Of a DNA stretch of 64,000 bases, positions 18,134 to 26,724 are shown piece by piece (positions within the stretch are counted from its first letter, which is position 1; each line of letters begins with the position of its first letter). Source of the DNA: Streptomyces avicenniae (GTDB lineage: Bacteria > Actinomycetota > Actinomycetes > Streptomycetales > Streptomycetaceae); NCBI RefSeq assembly GCF_000719135.1, contig NZ_JOEK01000002.1, positions 248,001 to 312,000 of the forward strand, read 5' to 3'. Under the pieces are notes generated by a model. It did not search any database. It had not been told where the DNA came from and saw only the letters and a program-made list of their open reading frames with translations. A program made the translations under genes and the position numbers.

Positions 18134-18245
18134 GGTCCCACCCCCGTTCCCGGACCTTCCGGCCCCTGCCTCGGCGCGGTCGTGCGCGTGGCAGAAGCCT
18201 AGGAGGGGCCACTGACAGTGGAGCCCGGCGGCGGCGGGCCGTGGG

Positions 18246-18728
18246 TCAGCCGAGGAGGCCGCCCCAGACGGCTTCTGCGCCCGAGTCCCCCGCGCGCACG
18301 AGCGCGTACGTGCTCCCGGCCGCGACGAGGACGGCCAGCGCGCCGAGGACGGCGGTGGCCACCGTCACCGCGCGCCCGGTCAGGCGCGCCCTGTCCCTCC
18401 CCCACCGGAACCAGACCCACTGCGCGACGGCGACGACGAGGAGCGCCAGCGCCCACGGCAGCAGCATCCGCCCGTACCGCTCGTGCCGCTCCACCGCGGG
18501 CAGCGGCCCGACGACCTCGGCGAGCGATTCGCCCGCCGAGATCGTCACGGGCACCAGCACGGCGACGGCCAGCGCGCCGAGCGGCGTGACGACGCCGAGC
18601 CGCCGCCGCGCGGCGGGCCAGAACTGCGCGAGCAGCAGCGCGAGCACGGTCAGCGGCAGCAGGACGACGACGGCGTGGACGACGAGCGGGTGGATCGGGA
18701 GCCCCGACAGGTTCGGCGTATGGTCCAT
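18246..18728 (-). CDS. DUF2231 membrane protein
   Basis: 160 residues with four predicted membrane helices (around 18-38, 48-65, 93-110 and 125-145) and the DUF2231 signature LSGLPIHPLVVHAVVVLLPL near the N-terminus. Function unknown in general. Its promoter on the minus strand (AGTTCAC at 18757-18763 and CACGAG at 18737-18742, read on the other strand as GTGAACT-N14-CTCGTG) matches those of the divergent ECF sigma gene and the lipoprotein gene, so it is a likely member of that regulon. The -10 ends 8 nt before ATG 18728, so it is probably leaderless; no Shine-Dalgarno is present. Confidence 0.85.
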   Translation of the reverse strand: MDHTPNLSGLPIHPLVVHAVVVLLPLTVLALLLAQFWPAARRRLGVVTPLGALAVAVLVPVTISAGESLAEVVGPLPAVERHERYGRMLLPWALALLVVAVAQWVWFRWGRDRARLTGRAVTVATAVLGALAVLVAAGSTYALVRAGDSGAEAVWGGLLG

Positions 18729-18736
18729 GGGGAGGT

Positions 18737-18763
18737 CACGAGACGCGCGGGCGGAAAGTTCAC
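18737..18763 (-). promoter_or_regulatory. ECF-type promoter of the DUF2231 gene
   Basis: Minus-strand GTGAACT (18763-18757), 14-nt spacer, CTCGTG (18742-18737). Same elements and spacing as the two plus-strand promoters at 18771-18797 and 20082-20108. Its -35 forms the left half of the dyad GTTCAC-N7-GTGAAC shared with the divergent sigma promoter. Confidence 0.7.
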
Positions 18764-18770
18764 CCCGCGC

Positions 18771-18797
18771 GTGAACCATCCCGCGCCGCGCCTCGTG
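18771..18797 (+). promoter_or_regulatory. ECF-type promoter of the sigma/anti-sigma operon
   Basis: GTGAACC (18771-18777), 14-nt spacer, CTCGTG (18792-18797), about 40 bp before ATG 18839. Same as the promoter of the lipoprotein gene, which implies autoregulation by the sigma factor encoded downstream. Confidence 0.7.
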
Positions 18798-18838
18798 GTC
18801 CGCGTGTGGGTGACGAACGACCGCGCGGCGGGAGCCGC

Positions 18839-19363
18839 ATGCCGGAGGGACCGGGCGTGAGCGTGCGGAGGGCGACGGCGCTGCGTGCGCTGCACGACCG
18901 GCACGCCGCCGCGCTGTGGCGGTACGTCGCCTCGCTGACGGGGAGCCTGGCCGACGCGGACGACGTGGTCCAGGAGACGCTGCTGCGGGCCTGGCGCAAC
19001 CCCGGGCTGCTGGCCGAGGACCCGGACGCGGTGCGCGGCTGGCTGTTCACCGTGGCCCGCAACCTGGTGATCGACCAGGCGCGCAGCGCGCGGCGGCGTC
19101 ACGAGCGTCCGTCCGCCGAGGAGGTGGAGCGCGTCGAGGACGACCGTACGGACCGGCTGTTCGATGCGATGCTGCTCCAGGACGCCCTGTCCTCGCTGAG
19201 CGGGCACCACCGCGAGGTGATCGTCCGCGCCTACTACGGGGGCCGGAGCACGGCGGAGGTGGCGCGGGAGCTGGGCATCGCGGAGGGCACGGTGAAGTCG
19301 CGTCTGCACTACGGGCTGCGCGCCCTGCGGTTGGCGTTCCAGGAAAGAGGGGTGACACGGTGA
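18839..19363 (+). CDS. ECF RNA polymerase sigma factor
   Basis: 174 residues: sigma2 region (RHAAALWRYVASLTGSLADADDVVQETLLRAWRNP, with the -10-recognising DADDVVQET) and sigma4 region (LSSLSGHHREVIVRAYYGGRSTAEVARELGIAEGTVKSRLHYGLRAL). SigK/SigL-like ECF group with a ZAS anti-sigma partner. ATG 18839 has GGGAG 4 nt upstream. The stop overlaps the anti-sigma start (GTGA), keeping the two in stoichiometry. The promoter motif GTGAACC-N14-CTCGTG upstream implies autoregulation. Confidence 0.93.
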   Translation: MPEGPGVSVRRATALRALHDRHAAALWRYVASLTGSLADADDVVQETLLRAWRNPGLLAEDPDAVRGWLFTVARNLVIDQARSARRRHERPSAEEVERVEDDRTDRLFDAMLLQDALSSLSGHHREVIVRAYYGGRSTAEVARELGIAEGTVKSRLHYGLRALRLAFQERGVTR

Positions 19364-20067
19364 GCGGGACCGGCCACGAGGGTTTCGCCGACTGGGACGC
19401 CGCGTACGTGCTCGGCGCGCTCACGCCGGAGGACCGGCACGCGTACGAGGCCCATCTGGAGGAGTGCCCGCTGTGCCGGGACGCCGTCGGGGAGCTGGCC
19501 GCGATGCCGGGGCTGCTGGCCCGTACGCGCCCTGCGCCCGCGACGGACGCCGAGGCGGAAGCAGACACGGGCTCGCCGCCCGACGACCTCGTGGACCGGA
19601 TGCTGGTGCGCGACACACGGTGGCGCGCCGGTCGGCGGCGGGTGCGGGTCCGGGTGGCGGCGGGCGCGCTGGCCGCCGCGGTCGCGCTGGCCGTGCTGGC
19701 GGGTGTGCCCTCGGTGCTCGGGACGCGCGACGCCCCGTCCGACGCGGTGTCGGTGGCGCTGGAGCCGACCGGGGCGACGCCGATGACCGTCGATGTCCGG
19801 CTGGACCCGGTCGCCTGGGGCACGCGGCTGTCGGTCGAGTGCGGCTATCCGGAGGGCACGGCCTGGTCGGGGCCCGGCGGCCCGTGGTCGTACGCGCTGG
19901 TCGTGACGGACGCCGACGGTGCCACGACCCAGGTCGCGACCTGGCAGGCGGTGGCGGGCAGGACGATCACGCTGGACGCGGCCACCGCCGTGCCGGTGGA
20001 GGACATCGCCTCCCTCTCGGTGGTCACGGCGGGCGGCGACGACCTGCTGACGGCCCAGGTCCCGTAG
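19360..20067 (+). CDS. Zinc-binding anti-sigma factor (membrane)
   Basis: 235 residues. The N-terminal cytoplasmic anti-sigma domain with HxxxCxxC zinc motif (YEAHLEECPLCRDAVGEL, residues about 28-45) would sequester the sigma factor. One membrane helix at about 100-120 (VAAGALAAAVALAVLAGV) is followed by an external C-terminal domain, probably the RskA-type sensor region. GTG 19360 overlaps the sigma stop by 4 bp. The redox-sensitive HxxxCxxC motif allows either disulfide stress or regulated proteolysis as signal; the sequence does not decide. Confidence 0.9.
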   Translation: MSGTGHEGFADWDAAYVLGALTPEDRHAYEAHLEECPLCRDAVGELAAMPGLLARTRPAPATDAEAEADTGSPPDDLVDRMLVRDTRWRAGRRRVRVRVAAGALAAAVALAVLAGVPSVLGTRDAPSDAVSVALEPTGATPMTVDVRLDPVAWGTRLSVECGYPEGTAWSGPGGPWSYALVVTDADGATTQVATWQAVAGRTITLDAATAVPVEDIASLSVVTAGGDDLLTAQVP

Positions 20068-20081
20068 CAGCCGGTCCCGAG

Positions 20082-20108
20082 GTGAACCGATGAGGCCGCG
20101 GTCTCGTG
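20082..20108 (+). promoter_or_regulatory. ECF-type promoter of the lipoprotein gene
   Basis: GTGAACC (20082-20088), N14, CTCGTG (20103-20108), 47 bp before ATG 20156. Identical elements and spacing to the sigma operon promoter, so the lipoprotein has its own sigma-dependent start in addition to possible read-through from the anti-sigma gene. Confidence 0.7.
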
Positions 20109-20155
20109 TCCTCGTCGGATCGCACGGGCGGTCCGCGGAGCGAAGGGACACACCG

Positions 20156-20695
20156 ATGAGGACGAAGCTCACCCTGGGGCTGGCCACGGCGGCGATCACG
20201 CTGCTCGGCCTCACCGCCTGCTCGTCGGACGACGACGGCGGCGACGCGTCGGCGTCCGACGACAGCTCGGCATCGCAGGAGAGCACGTACACCGACCCGA
20301 CGCCCGCCGAGGACGAGGCACCCCCCGCCGAGGAGACGGCGGCGGGCACCGCGCTGGCCACCGCGGACACCGCGCTCGGCACGATCGTGGTGGACGGCGA
20401 GGGCCGCACCCTCTACCAGTTCGACACCGACACGCAGGGCGGCGACGCGTCCACCTGCGAGGGCCAGTGCGCCGACAACTGGCCCGCAGTCCCCGCCGAG
20501 GGCACGCCTGAGCTGGACGGGGTGACCGGCGAGGTCGGCACGATCACCGGCATCGACGGCGAGCCGCAGCTCACCCTCGACGGCTGGCCGCTCTACTACT
20601 TCGCGGGCGACGAGGCGGCGGGCGACACCAACGGCCAGGCGGTCGGCGGCGTCTGGTGGGTCCTGACCCCCGCGGGTGAGCCGATCCGCGACTGA
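20156..20695 (+). CDS. Secreted lipoprotein with COG4315-type repeats
   Basis: 179 residues. Lipoprotein signal (LLGLTACSS, lipid-modified Cys at about 22), an acidic Ser/Asp/Glu-rich linker to about residue 60, then two PF03640-type repeats: TIVVDGEGRTLYQFDTD with a CEGQCADNWP disulfide-type segment, and QLTLDGWPLYYFAGDE. Proteins with this repeat are surface-exposed and of unknown function, commonly linked to ECF sigma loci. GAAGGGAC lies upstream of ATG 20156. Likely target of the adjacent ECF factor (matching promoter at 20082). Confidence 0.88.
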   Translation: MRTKLTLGLATAAITLLGLTACSSDDDGGDASASDDSSASQESTYTDPTPAEDEAPPAEETAAGTALATADTALGTIVVDGEGRTLYQFDTDTQGGDASTCEGQCADNWPAVPAEGTPELDGVTGEVGTITGIDGEPQLTLDGWPLYYFAGDEAAGDTNGQAVGGVWWVLTPAGEPIRD

Positions 20696-20710
20696 CGCGG
20701 GCCGGCGCCT

Positions 20711-20740
20711 GGCGGCGGTACGCGGGCGCGTACCGCCGCC
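20711..20740 (+). terminator. Terminator after the lipoprotein gene
   Basis: Perfect 13-bp stem GGCGGCGGTACGC (20711-20723) / GCGTACCGCCGCC (20728-20740), 4-nt loop, 15 nt after the stop codon. It separates the ECF regulon from the riboswitch-metE unit. Confidence 0.8.
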
Positions 20741-20794
20741 GGATGCTGGACAGCGCCGCCTCTTCCGGCGCGCCACGCCGTAGGCTGGGCGGCG

Positions 20795-20998
20795 CAGCTG
20801 GTTCGCCCCGTCCGCCAGGCGGGAGGCGTCGTAAGAGGGAACCCGGTGGGAATCCGGGACTGCCCCGCAGCGGTGAGCGGGAACGAACGTCGTCATACGC
20901 ACTGGGCCCGGCCGGGTCTGGGAAGCGGCGGCCAGTAGGAGTCCTCACGTCGTGAGGACGCGCCCGCGAGTCCGAAGACCTGCCCGCTGCCCGTGCGC
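20795..20998 (+). promoter_or_regulatory. Cobalamin (B12) riboswitch controlling metE
   Basis: The core conserved elements are present in order: GGTTCGCC near the start, GTAAGAGGGAACCCGGTG from about 20832, GGGAATCCGGGACTGCCCC, GCGGTGAGCGGGAACGA, and the B12 box AGTCCGAAGACCTGCCCG at 20969-20986. TAGGCT at 20781-20786 is a plausible -10. It precedes the B12-independent methionine synthase by about 165 nt. Expected logic: adenosylcobalamin or methylcobalamin binding shuts off metE, so the B12-dependent enzyme takes over. Confidence 0.95.
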
Positions 20999-21164
20999 GC
21001 ACCACGCGCGCGCGGACATCCCGGTGACCTCGTGGGCGGGTCGGCGTACATATCGGAAGGACGGCCGCGCCTTGCCGCGCGCGCCCGCGCCGCCCGGTCC
21101 GTCACCCTTCACGCCCCGTCCCGTCGCCGGGATCTCAGGGATCCGTCTCGTGAAGGAGATCTCC

Positions 21165-23483
21165 GTGACCATCAAGCCCGCAGCCGCGGCAGCACGGGCC
21201 ACCGTGTACGGCTACCCGAGGCAGGGACAGAACCGGGAGCTGAAGAAGGCGATCGAGGGCTACTGGAAGGGCCGCGTCACCGCCGCGGACCTCCGCTCGG
21301 CCGCCGAGGGACTGCGCCGCGCGAACTGGCGGCAGCTCGCCGAGGCCGGTGTGCACGAGGTGCCGACCGGCGACTTCTCGTACTACGACCATGTGCTGGA
21401 CGCCTCCGTCATGGTCGGCGCCGTGCCCGAGCGGCACCGCGCGGCCGTGGCCGCCGACGCCCTGGACGGCTACTTCGCGATGGCGCGCGGCACGCAGGAC
21501 GTGGCGCCGCTGGAGATGACGAAGTGGTTCGACACCAACTACCACTATCTGGTCCCTGAGTTGGGGCCCGACACCGTGTTCACCGCCGACTCGGCCAAGC
21601 AGGTCGCGGAGCTGGGCGAGGCCCGGGCGCTCGGCCTGACGGCAAGGCCCGTGCTGGTCGGCCCGGTCACGTACCTCCTGCTCGCCAAGCCCGCCCCCGG
21701 CGTGGCCGCCGACTTCGACCCGCTCACGCTGCTCGACCGGCTGCTGCCGGTGTACGCGGAGGTCCTGGCCGACCTGCGGGCGGCGGGCGCGGAGTGGGCG
21801 CAGCTGGACGAACCGGCGCTCGCGCAGGACCGTTCCCCGGCCGAACTGGACGCGGCGGCCCGCGCGTACGCGTTCCTCGGCGAGCCGGCGGACCGGCCGA
21901 AGCTGCTGGTCGCCTCCTACTTCGACCGGCTGGGCGAGGCGCTGCCCGTGCTGGCCAAGGCGCCGGTCGAGGGCCTGGCGCTGGACTTCACCGAGCGGTC
22001 GGCCGCCAACCTGGACGCGCTGGCCGCGGTCGGCGGGCTGCCGGGCAAGCGCCTGGTCGCCGGTGTCGTGAACGGCCGCAACGTCTGGATCAACGACCTC
22101 GCCGCGTCCCTCACGACGCTGGGCACGCTGCTCGGGCTCGCGGAGCGGGTGGACGTGGCCGCGTCCTGCTCCCTCCTGCACGTGCCGCTGGACACGGCGG
22201 CCGAGCGGGACATCGACCCGCAGATCAGGCGCTGGCTGGCCTTCGCGCGGCAGAAGACCGCCGAGATCGTGACCCTCGCCAAGGGCCTGGCCCAGGGCAC
22301 CGACACGATCGCGGCCGAACTCGCCGCGAACCGGGCCGACCTGGCCGCCCGCGCGGGCTCGCCCCTCACGCGTGACCCGGCCGTCAGGTCCCGCGCGGCG
22401 GGGGTCACGGACGCGGACGCGCGCCGCTCCGCGCCGTACGCCGAGCGCGCCGTCGCGCAGCGCGCCCTCCTGGGCCTGCCGCTGCTGCCGACGACGACCA
22501 TCGGCTCGTTCCCGCAGACCACCGCGCTGCGCACGGCGCGCGCCGACCTGCGCGCCGGGCGCATCGACACGGCCGGGTACGAGGAGCGCGTCAAGGAGGA
22601 GACGCGGGAGGTGATCGCCTTCCAGGAGCAGGCGGGCCTGGACGTCCTCGTGCACGGCGAGGCCGAACGCAACGACATGGTGCAGTACTTCGCCGAGCAG
22701 CTCACCGGCTACCTGGCCACGCAGCACGGCTGGGTGCAGTCGTACGGCACCCGGTACGTCCGCCCGCCGATCCTGGCGGGCGACATCTCCAGGCCCGAGC
22801 CGATGACGGTGCGCTGGACGGCGTACGCGCAGTCGCTGACGAGCCGCCCGGTGAAGGGCATGCTCACCGGCCCGGTGACGATGCTGGCCTGGTCGTTCGT
22901 GCGCGACGACCAGCCGCTCGGCGACACCGCCCGTCAGGTCGCCCTCGCCCTGCGGGACGAGGTGGCCGACCTGGAGGCGGCCGGGACGTCCGTCATCCAG
23001 GTGGACGAGCCCGCGCTGCGCGAGACGCTGCCGCTGCGCGCCGCCGACCACGCGGACTACCTGGCCTGGGCGACCGAGGCGTTCCGGCTGAGCACCGGCG
23101 GCGTGCGGCCGGACACGCAGATCCACACGCACATGTGCTACGCGGAGTTCGGCGACATCGTGCAGGCCATCGACGACCTCGACGCCGACGTCATCAGCCT
23201 GGAGGCCGCGCGCTCCCACATGCAGGTGGCCCGCGAGCTGGCCGCCCACGGCTATCCGCGGGAGGCCGGGCCCGGTGTCTACGACATCCACTCGCCGCGC
23301 GTGCCGAGCGCAGAGGAGGCCGCGGCCCTGCTGCGCACGGGACTTGAGGCGATCCCGGCCGAGCGGCTGTGGGTCAACCCGGACTGCGGCCTGAAGACCC
23401 GCGGCTGGCCGGAGACCCGCGCGTCGCTGGAGAACCTGGTGACGGCGGCGCGTGCCGTGCGCGGGGAGATCTCCGCGTCCTGA
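21165..23483 (+). CDS. metE: Cobalamin-independent methionine synthase
   Basis: 5-methyltetrahydropteroyltriglutamate-homocysteine methyltransferase, 772 residues, the usual length. Seen: N-terminal [18 protein letters not shown], the catalytic half starting [10 protein letters not shown], zinc ligands His-Cys in [10 protein letters not shown] and Cys in [14 protein letters not shown], and homocysteine-binding [10 protein letters not shown]. Makes methionine without B12. GTG 21165 is supported by GAAGGAG 8 nt upstream. Under the cobalamin riboswitch, and ended by a strong hairpin at 23494-23529. Confidence 0.98.
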   Translation: MTIKPAAAAARATVYGYPRQGQNRELKKAIEGYWKGRVTAADLRSAAEGLRRANWRQLAEAGVHEVPTGDFSYYDHVLDASVMVGAVPERHRAAVAADALDGYFAMARGTQDVAPLEMTKWFDTNYHYLVPELGPDTVFTADSAKQVAELGEARALGLTARPVLVGPVTYLLLAKPAPGVAADFDPLTLLDRLLPVYAEVLADLRAAGAEWAQLDEPALAQDRSPAELDAAARAYAFLGEPADRPKLLVASYFDRLGEALPVLAKAPVEGLALDFTERSAANLDALAAVGGLPGKRLVAGVVNGRNVWINDLAASLTTLGTLLGLAERVDVAASCSLLHVPLDTAAERDIDPQIRRWLAFARQKTAEIVTLAKGLAQGTDTIAAELAANRADLAARAGSPLTRDPAVRSRAAGVTDADARRSAPYAERAVAQRALLGLPLLPTTTIGSFPQTTALRTARADLRAGRIDTAGYEERVKEETREVIAFQEQAGLDVLVHGEAERNDMVQYFAEQLTGYLATQHGWVQSYGTRYVRPPILAGDISRPEPMTVRWTAYAQSLTSRPVKGMLTGPVTMLAWSFVRDDQPLGDTARQVALALRDEVADLEAAGTSVIQVDEPALRETLPLRAADHADYLAWATEAFRLSTGGVRPDTQIHTHMCYAEFGDIVQAIDDLDADVISLEAARSHMQVARELAAHGYPREAGPGVYDIHSPRVPSAEEAAALLRTGLEAIPAERLWVNPDCGLKTRGWPETRASLENLVTAARAVRGEISAS

Positions 23484-23493
23484 CGCGTGCGGT

Positions 23494-23529
23494 CGTGCCG
23501 CGCCGCTCCCCCGGGGGCGGCGCGGCACG
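23494..23529. terminator. Bidirectional terminator between metE and the M23 peptidase
   Basis: CGTGCCGCGCCGC (23494-23506) pairs perfectly with GCGGCGCGGCACG (23517-23529); the ten bases between add CCCC/GGGG pairs. It lies in the 51-bp gap between convergent genes. Confidence 0.88.
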
Positions 23530-23534
23530 GCCGG

Positions 23535-24176
23535 TCACCAGGCGGGCTTGCGTCCGCTGGCGTAGCCGCCGCCCTTGGGGCGGTCCTCGAAGTGCAGGTG
23601 CGGGCCGGTCGTGTTGCCGGTCACGCCCACCTTGCCGAGCTGCTGCCCGGCCTTGACCTTGTCGCCCTTGCCGACGGCGCGGTGGGAGAGGTGGCAGTAG
23701 ACGTAGAGGCGGCCGTTGTCGGCGTTCAGGCCGATCCAGGTGCCGTACGAGCCGCCGTCCCCGTCCGACCAGGCGATGGTGCCGGAGCGGACGGCGACCA
23801 CCGGGGTGCCGGTCGGCGCCGGGTAGTCGTCGCCCGTGTGGTAGCCGGCGCTCCAACTGCCGCGCACGCCGTAGGCCGTGCCGATCCTGGTGTGGCCGCT
23901 CACCGGGGACGCCACGCGCCCGCCGCCCCCGTGGGTCCCGCTGCCGAGGCCGAGACGCCGCATGGTCTCGGGTCCCGGCAGGCCGTCCGCGTCGCCGCCG
24001 CTCCAGCCCTGGTCGCGCTGGAAGGCGCGGCAGGCGGCCTTCGTCTCGTCGCCGTAGAAGCCGGTCGCGCCGGACGGTATGCGGTGCCCTTTGCCGATCA
24101 GTGCCTTCTGGAACGCGACGACGCATTTCGTGTCGGTCGCCCCGAAGGACACGTGGTCGAATTCGATCGTGGCCAT
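23535..24176 (-). CDS. M23 metallopeptidase with peptidoglycan-binding domain (endolysin-like)
   Basis: 213 residues: N-terminal peptidoglycan-binding type-1 domain ([48 protein letters not shown]) and C-terminal lysostaphin-type M23 domain with zinc ligands in [12 protein letters not shown] (HxxxD) and TGPHLHFED (HxH). It would cleave peptide cross-bridges. There is no signal peptide from ATG 24176, so export would need a holin or other route; this makes it look like a phage or tailocin endolysin. Paired with an amidase immediately upstream, 61 bp apart, same strand. Confidence 0.88.
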   Translation of the reverse strand: MATIEFDHVSFGATDTKCVVAFQKALIGKGHRIPSGATGFYGDETKAACRAFQRDQGWSGGDADGLPGPETMRRLGLGSGTHGGGGRVASPVSGHTRIGTAYGVRGSWSAGYHTGDDYPAPTGTPVVAVRSGTIAWSDGDGGSYGTWIGLNADNGRLYVYCHLSHRAVGKGDKVKAGQQLGKVGVTGNTTGPHLHFEDRPKGGGYASGRKPAW

Positions 24177-24237
24177 GTCTTTTCCCCCTGTTTTCCTGTG
24201 GTGTTCGTGCTGGTGACGCGTTGCGCGTGCCGTCGGA

Positions 24238-25134
24238 TCAGCTCGCGGGGACGCGGAGTCGGTCCCAGGTCACCCTGCCGGGTATTCCGTCGGCGTCGGC
24301 GCCGGAGAATCCCAGCTTTCGCTGCCAGAGCGCGTACGACTGCCGGTGTTCCTCGCCCCATTCGGGGCCCGGCCGAGCGGTCACGCCGTAGCGGTCGCAC
24401 CGTTCGGCGACCAGGCGCCGCCCCATGCGGGCGATGACCTCGCTGCGCCGTCCGGCGCAGAAGAAGCCCTCGCCCGGGTAGGCGGCGTATCCGGCTGCGG
24501 GCTTCCCCTGGGCCGGGTCAGGAGCCGGTACGGGCGGCGCCGCCAGTCGCCTCGCGACACGTCCGCGCATCGCCTCCATGGAGAACCCCCTCGGGTCCAC
24601 CTTTCCCGGCTGCCACTCCAGGTGACCGATGACGGAGCGGTGGCTCCAGCCGTGCGCCCGGCACAGGGCCGCCGCCGCGCGCTCGATCGCGAGCAACTGC
24701 GCCTCGGGCCAGGGATCGCGTCCGTCGCCGAGGTTGACGCACTCGAAGCCGTAGAAGTGGGTGTTGCCGTCCGTGTCGGCCACGGTGTCGGGCGGCAGCG
24801 CGGCGCGTTCCGCGACGACCGCGTCGAGGACGCGCCGGTCGCCGCGCCCGGCGTGGTTCGCGCGGCCGTGGCCGACGAGGTGGACGTGCCCCTCCTTGTC
24901 GATGACGCCGTGGCACAGCGGTCCCGGCAGGGCCGCGTGGCCGTCGTAGCACAGCGCGACGCTGCTGGCCGTGCCGCGGGTGACCGTGTGGTGGATCATG
25001 ACGCCGTGGACCGGCCCCCAGGGATTCCCCGAGGCGGCGCGGTCGTGGGTACGCCAGTCGCGTACCTCGTGCACCGTCAGGCCCTCCCCGCGCAGTGCCC
25101 CCAGGACCCGGGCCGCCGTCAGTGGGGTTGCCAT
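24238..25134 (-). CDS. N-acetylmuramoyl-L-alanine amidase with peptidoglycan-binding domain (endolysin-like)
   Basis: 298 residues: N-terminal Amidase_2 (T7-lysozyme-like) domain with zinc ligands His in VMIHHTVTRG, His in GRANHAGRG and a further His in HLEWQPGKVDPRG; C-terminal peptidoglycan-binding domain (YGVTARPGPEWGEEHRQSY, LWQRKLGFSG, DGIPGRVTWDRL). No signal peptide. The C-terminal domain has the same GADADGIPG-type repeat as the adjacent M23 enzyme, so both target the same wall structure. No capsid, tail or holin genes are near, so this is an isolated lysis cassette or a domesticated pair. Confidence 0.88.
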   Translation of the reverse strand: MATPLTAARVLGALRGEGLTVHEVRDWRTHDRAASGNPWGPVHGVMIHHTVTRGTASSVALCYDGHAALPGPLCHGVIDKEGHVHLVGHGRANHAGRGDRRVLDAVVAERAALPPDTVADTDGNTHFYGFECVNLGDGRDPWPEAQLLAIERAAAALCRAHGWSHRSVIGHLEWQPGKVDPRGFSMEAMRGRVARRLAAPPVPAPDPAQGKPAAGYAAYPGEGFFCAGRRSEVIARMGRRLVAERCDRYGVTARPGPEWGEEHRQSYALWQRKLGFSGADADGIPGRVTWDRLRVPAS

Positions 25135-25414
25135 TCCCTTTCCCCTCCCGATGAGCGAACGAGGGTCCCCGGTTCGGTTTCCCCTCGCCTTCCGCTACTC
25201 ATCCTCCGGGGTATTCGGCGGATTGTCCTTGACGATGGTTATCCGCATTCTTGACTTTGCCGCACCTGCGGACGCATTCGCCGTCCGCCACAAGGGGAAG
25301 AACCGCACCGTGAACCACAGGAATGCAAAGGCGTGACAGGCGTGGAGGGCGCGGGAACGGGGTCGGGAAGGGAGTGGGGGCGGCCGTGCCGCGAGGTGGA
25401 ATCCCGCCGGGAAT
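25135..25414 (-). other. Amidase upstream region with small open frame
   Basis: 280 bp between two minus-strand genes; it must contain the amidase promoter. A 17-codon frame (25195-25248, minus; MRITIVKDNPPN...DE) ends 60 bp before the amidase start but has no Shine-Dalgarno. The stretch 25200-25330 is clearly lower in GC than the genes around it. No terminator of the AraC gene's neighbour or other site is convincing. Confidence 0.3.
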
Positions 25415-26416
25415 TCAGGAGATTCGGTGTCCGTCACGTGACGGCGGCGGGGTGGGCAGCGTGTGGCGACGGTAGTCCCGGGGCGGCACGCCGTGGACGG
25501 CGCGGAAGGTCCTGGAGAAGACGGCGGCGTCGGTGAATCCCCAGCGGGCCCCGATCTCCTGGACCGGCACGGCACGCTGCGCCGGGTCGGCGAGGTCCTG
25601 GCGGGCGCGTTCGAGTCGCTGGCTGCGGATCGACGCGGCGGGGGTGTCGTGACCCAGGGCGCGGAGGATCCGGTGCAGGTGCCCGAGGGAGATGTGGTGG
25701 GCGTCGGCGACCGACCGGGGCGTCAGCGCGGGGTCGTGGAGGTGGCCGCGGATGAACGACTGGACGCGCAGCGCCAGGGCGTGGCTGCGGGTCTCGGGCG
25801 GGAGGCGGTCGTGTGCGTCGAGGCGTTCGGCGAGGGCCGCCGCCAGGAGGTCGAGCACGACCGTCTCCAGCCGGAGCAGGCCGGCGGGCCGGTACGTGGC
25901 GGCGTCCCGCACCAGGCGCGTGAGGAGTCCGAGGAGCAGGGCGCCGACGCCTTCCCGCCAGGACAGCCCTTCGGTGAGCAGCTGCTCCACCCGGCCTCCG
26001 GGCAGCGGCAGCAGCCTGCGGGGCACCTCGACCCCGATGATCCGGGTGGTCACGTGGTTGCGGCAGTCGAAGGGGCGTGACGGGTCGGTGACGAACAGCC
26101 CGCCGCCGCGGTGGACCTCGCGCCGTCCGGCCTGGGCGATCTCCATGACCCCGTCCAGCATGCAGGTGACGTGGTAGGTCCCGGGATCGAACTGCCTGAT
26201 CAGTGCGGGGGTCCGGTGGAAGGACATCGGCGCGGCCATCCCCGGCCACACCCGCACCTCGCCGACCTCCACGACGGAGATCTCGGCCTCGAACCGGTCG
26301 AGGTGGTCCACCCGCATGTCCATCGGGCACAGGGCCTGCGCCATGCGCTCGCGCCACCAGGCGAGGCGGTCCTCGGCGGGGAGATCCCCGGTCCGTGACA
26401 TCAGCACGTTCACCAC
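25415..26416 (-). CDS. AraC-family transcriptional regulator
   Basis: 333 residues: N-terminal AraC-binding-like domain (about 15-190) in the style of cupin-like ligand domains (RVWPGMAAPMSFHRTP, YHVTCMLDGVMEI), and a C-terminal AraC helix-turn-helix (TPRSVADAHHISLGHLHRILRALG and VQEIGARWGFTDAAVFSRTFRAVHGVPPRDY). GTG 26416 or 26413 are both possible starts, GGGGG lying just upstream. Divergent from helR with about 300 bp between; there is no sign that it controls helR, which has its own RAE. Confidence 0.87.
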   Translation of the reverse strand: MVNVLMSRTGDLPAEDRLAWWRERMAQALCPMDMRVDHLDRFEAEISVVEVGEVRVWPGMAAPMSFHRTPALIRQFDPGTYHVTCMLDGVMEIAQAGRREVHRGGGLFVTDPSRPFDCRNHVTTRIIGVEVPRRLLPLPGGRVEQLLTEGLSWREGVGALLLGLLTRLVRDAATYRPAGLLRLETVVLDLLAAALAERLDAHDRLPPETRSHALALRVQSFIRGHLHDPALTPRSVADAHHISLGHLHRILRALGHDTPAASIRSQRLERARQDLADPAQRAVPVQEIGARWGFTDAAVFSRTFRAVHGVPPRDYRRHTLPTPPPSRDGHRIS

Positions 26417-26724
26417 ACCCCCAGGAGGACGGGAGCCAACGGGCTTTGGGCTTTCCTGGTCACCCGAGAGGTTAGGCGGGGCGCGTAAACAGATGATGGA
26501 CGCGCGGCCCGGACGGCGCCGGGGGGCGGGCGCAGCGAGCGGGGGCCTCGGGGCGACTCACCGGAGGCGGGACGGCGTCGGCCGCGCTTGCCCGGCTACG
26601 GGAACGGCGCGTTCTCCTCGCCACTCTCAACGTATAGCGCAAGGGGGGCCTTGCGGCAAGGCCCCCGTCGTGCCGCACAATCGCACTCCTCAGCCGGAAG
26701 TCACCGAAATGGGAGATTCACCAC
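26417..26724 (+). other. Divergent region between AraC regulator and helR
   Basis: 308 bp. It holds the helR promoter and leader. GTATAG at 26632-26637 is a good -10, with no consensus -35 at 17 bp. The rifamycin-associated element follows at 26643-26666. The Shine-Dalgarno GGGAG (26711-26715) and GTG 26725 close the leader. I see nothing else in the left 200 bp. Confidence 0.5.
26643..26666 (+). promoter_or_regulatory. Rifamycin-associated element (RAE) upstream of helR
   Basis: Inverted repeat with left arm GGGGGCCTT (26644-26652), centre GCGGC and right arm AAGGCCCCC (26658-26666). This fits the published RAE palindrome as I recall it (GGGGCTTGCGGCAAGGCCCC), a conserved element before rifamycin-resistance genes of actinobacteria. 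It sits 6 nt downstream of a -10 (GTATAG), so it overlaps the transcription start or first transcribed bases. Expected role: induction of helR by rifamycins. Confidence 0.85.
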
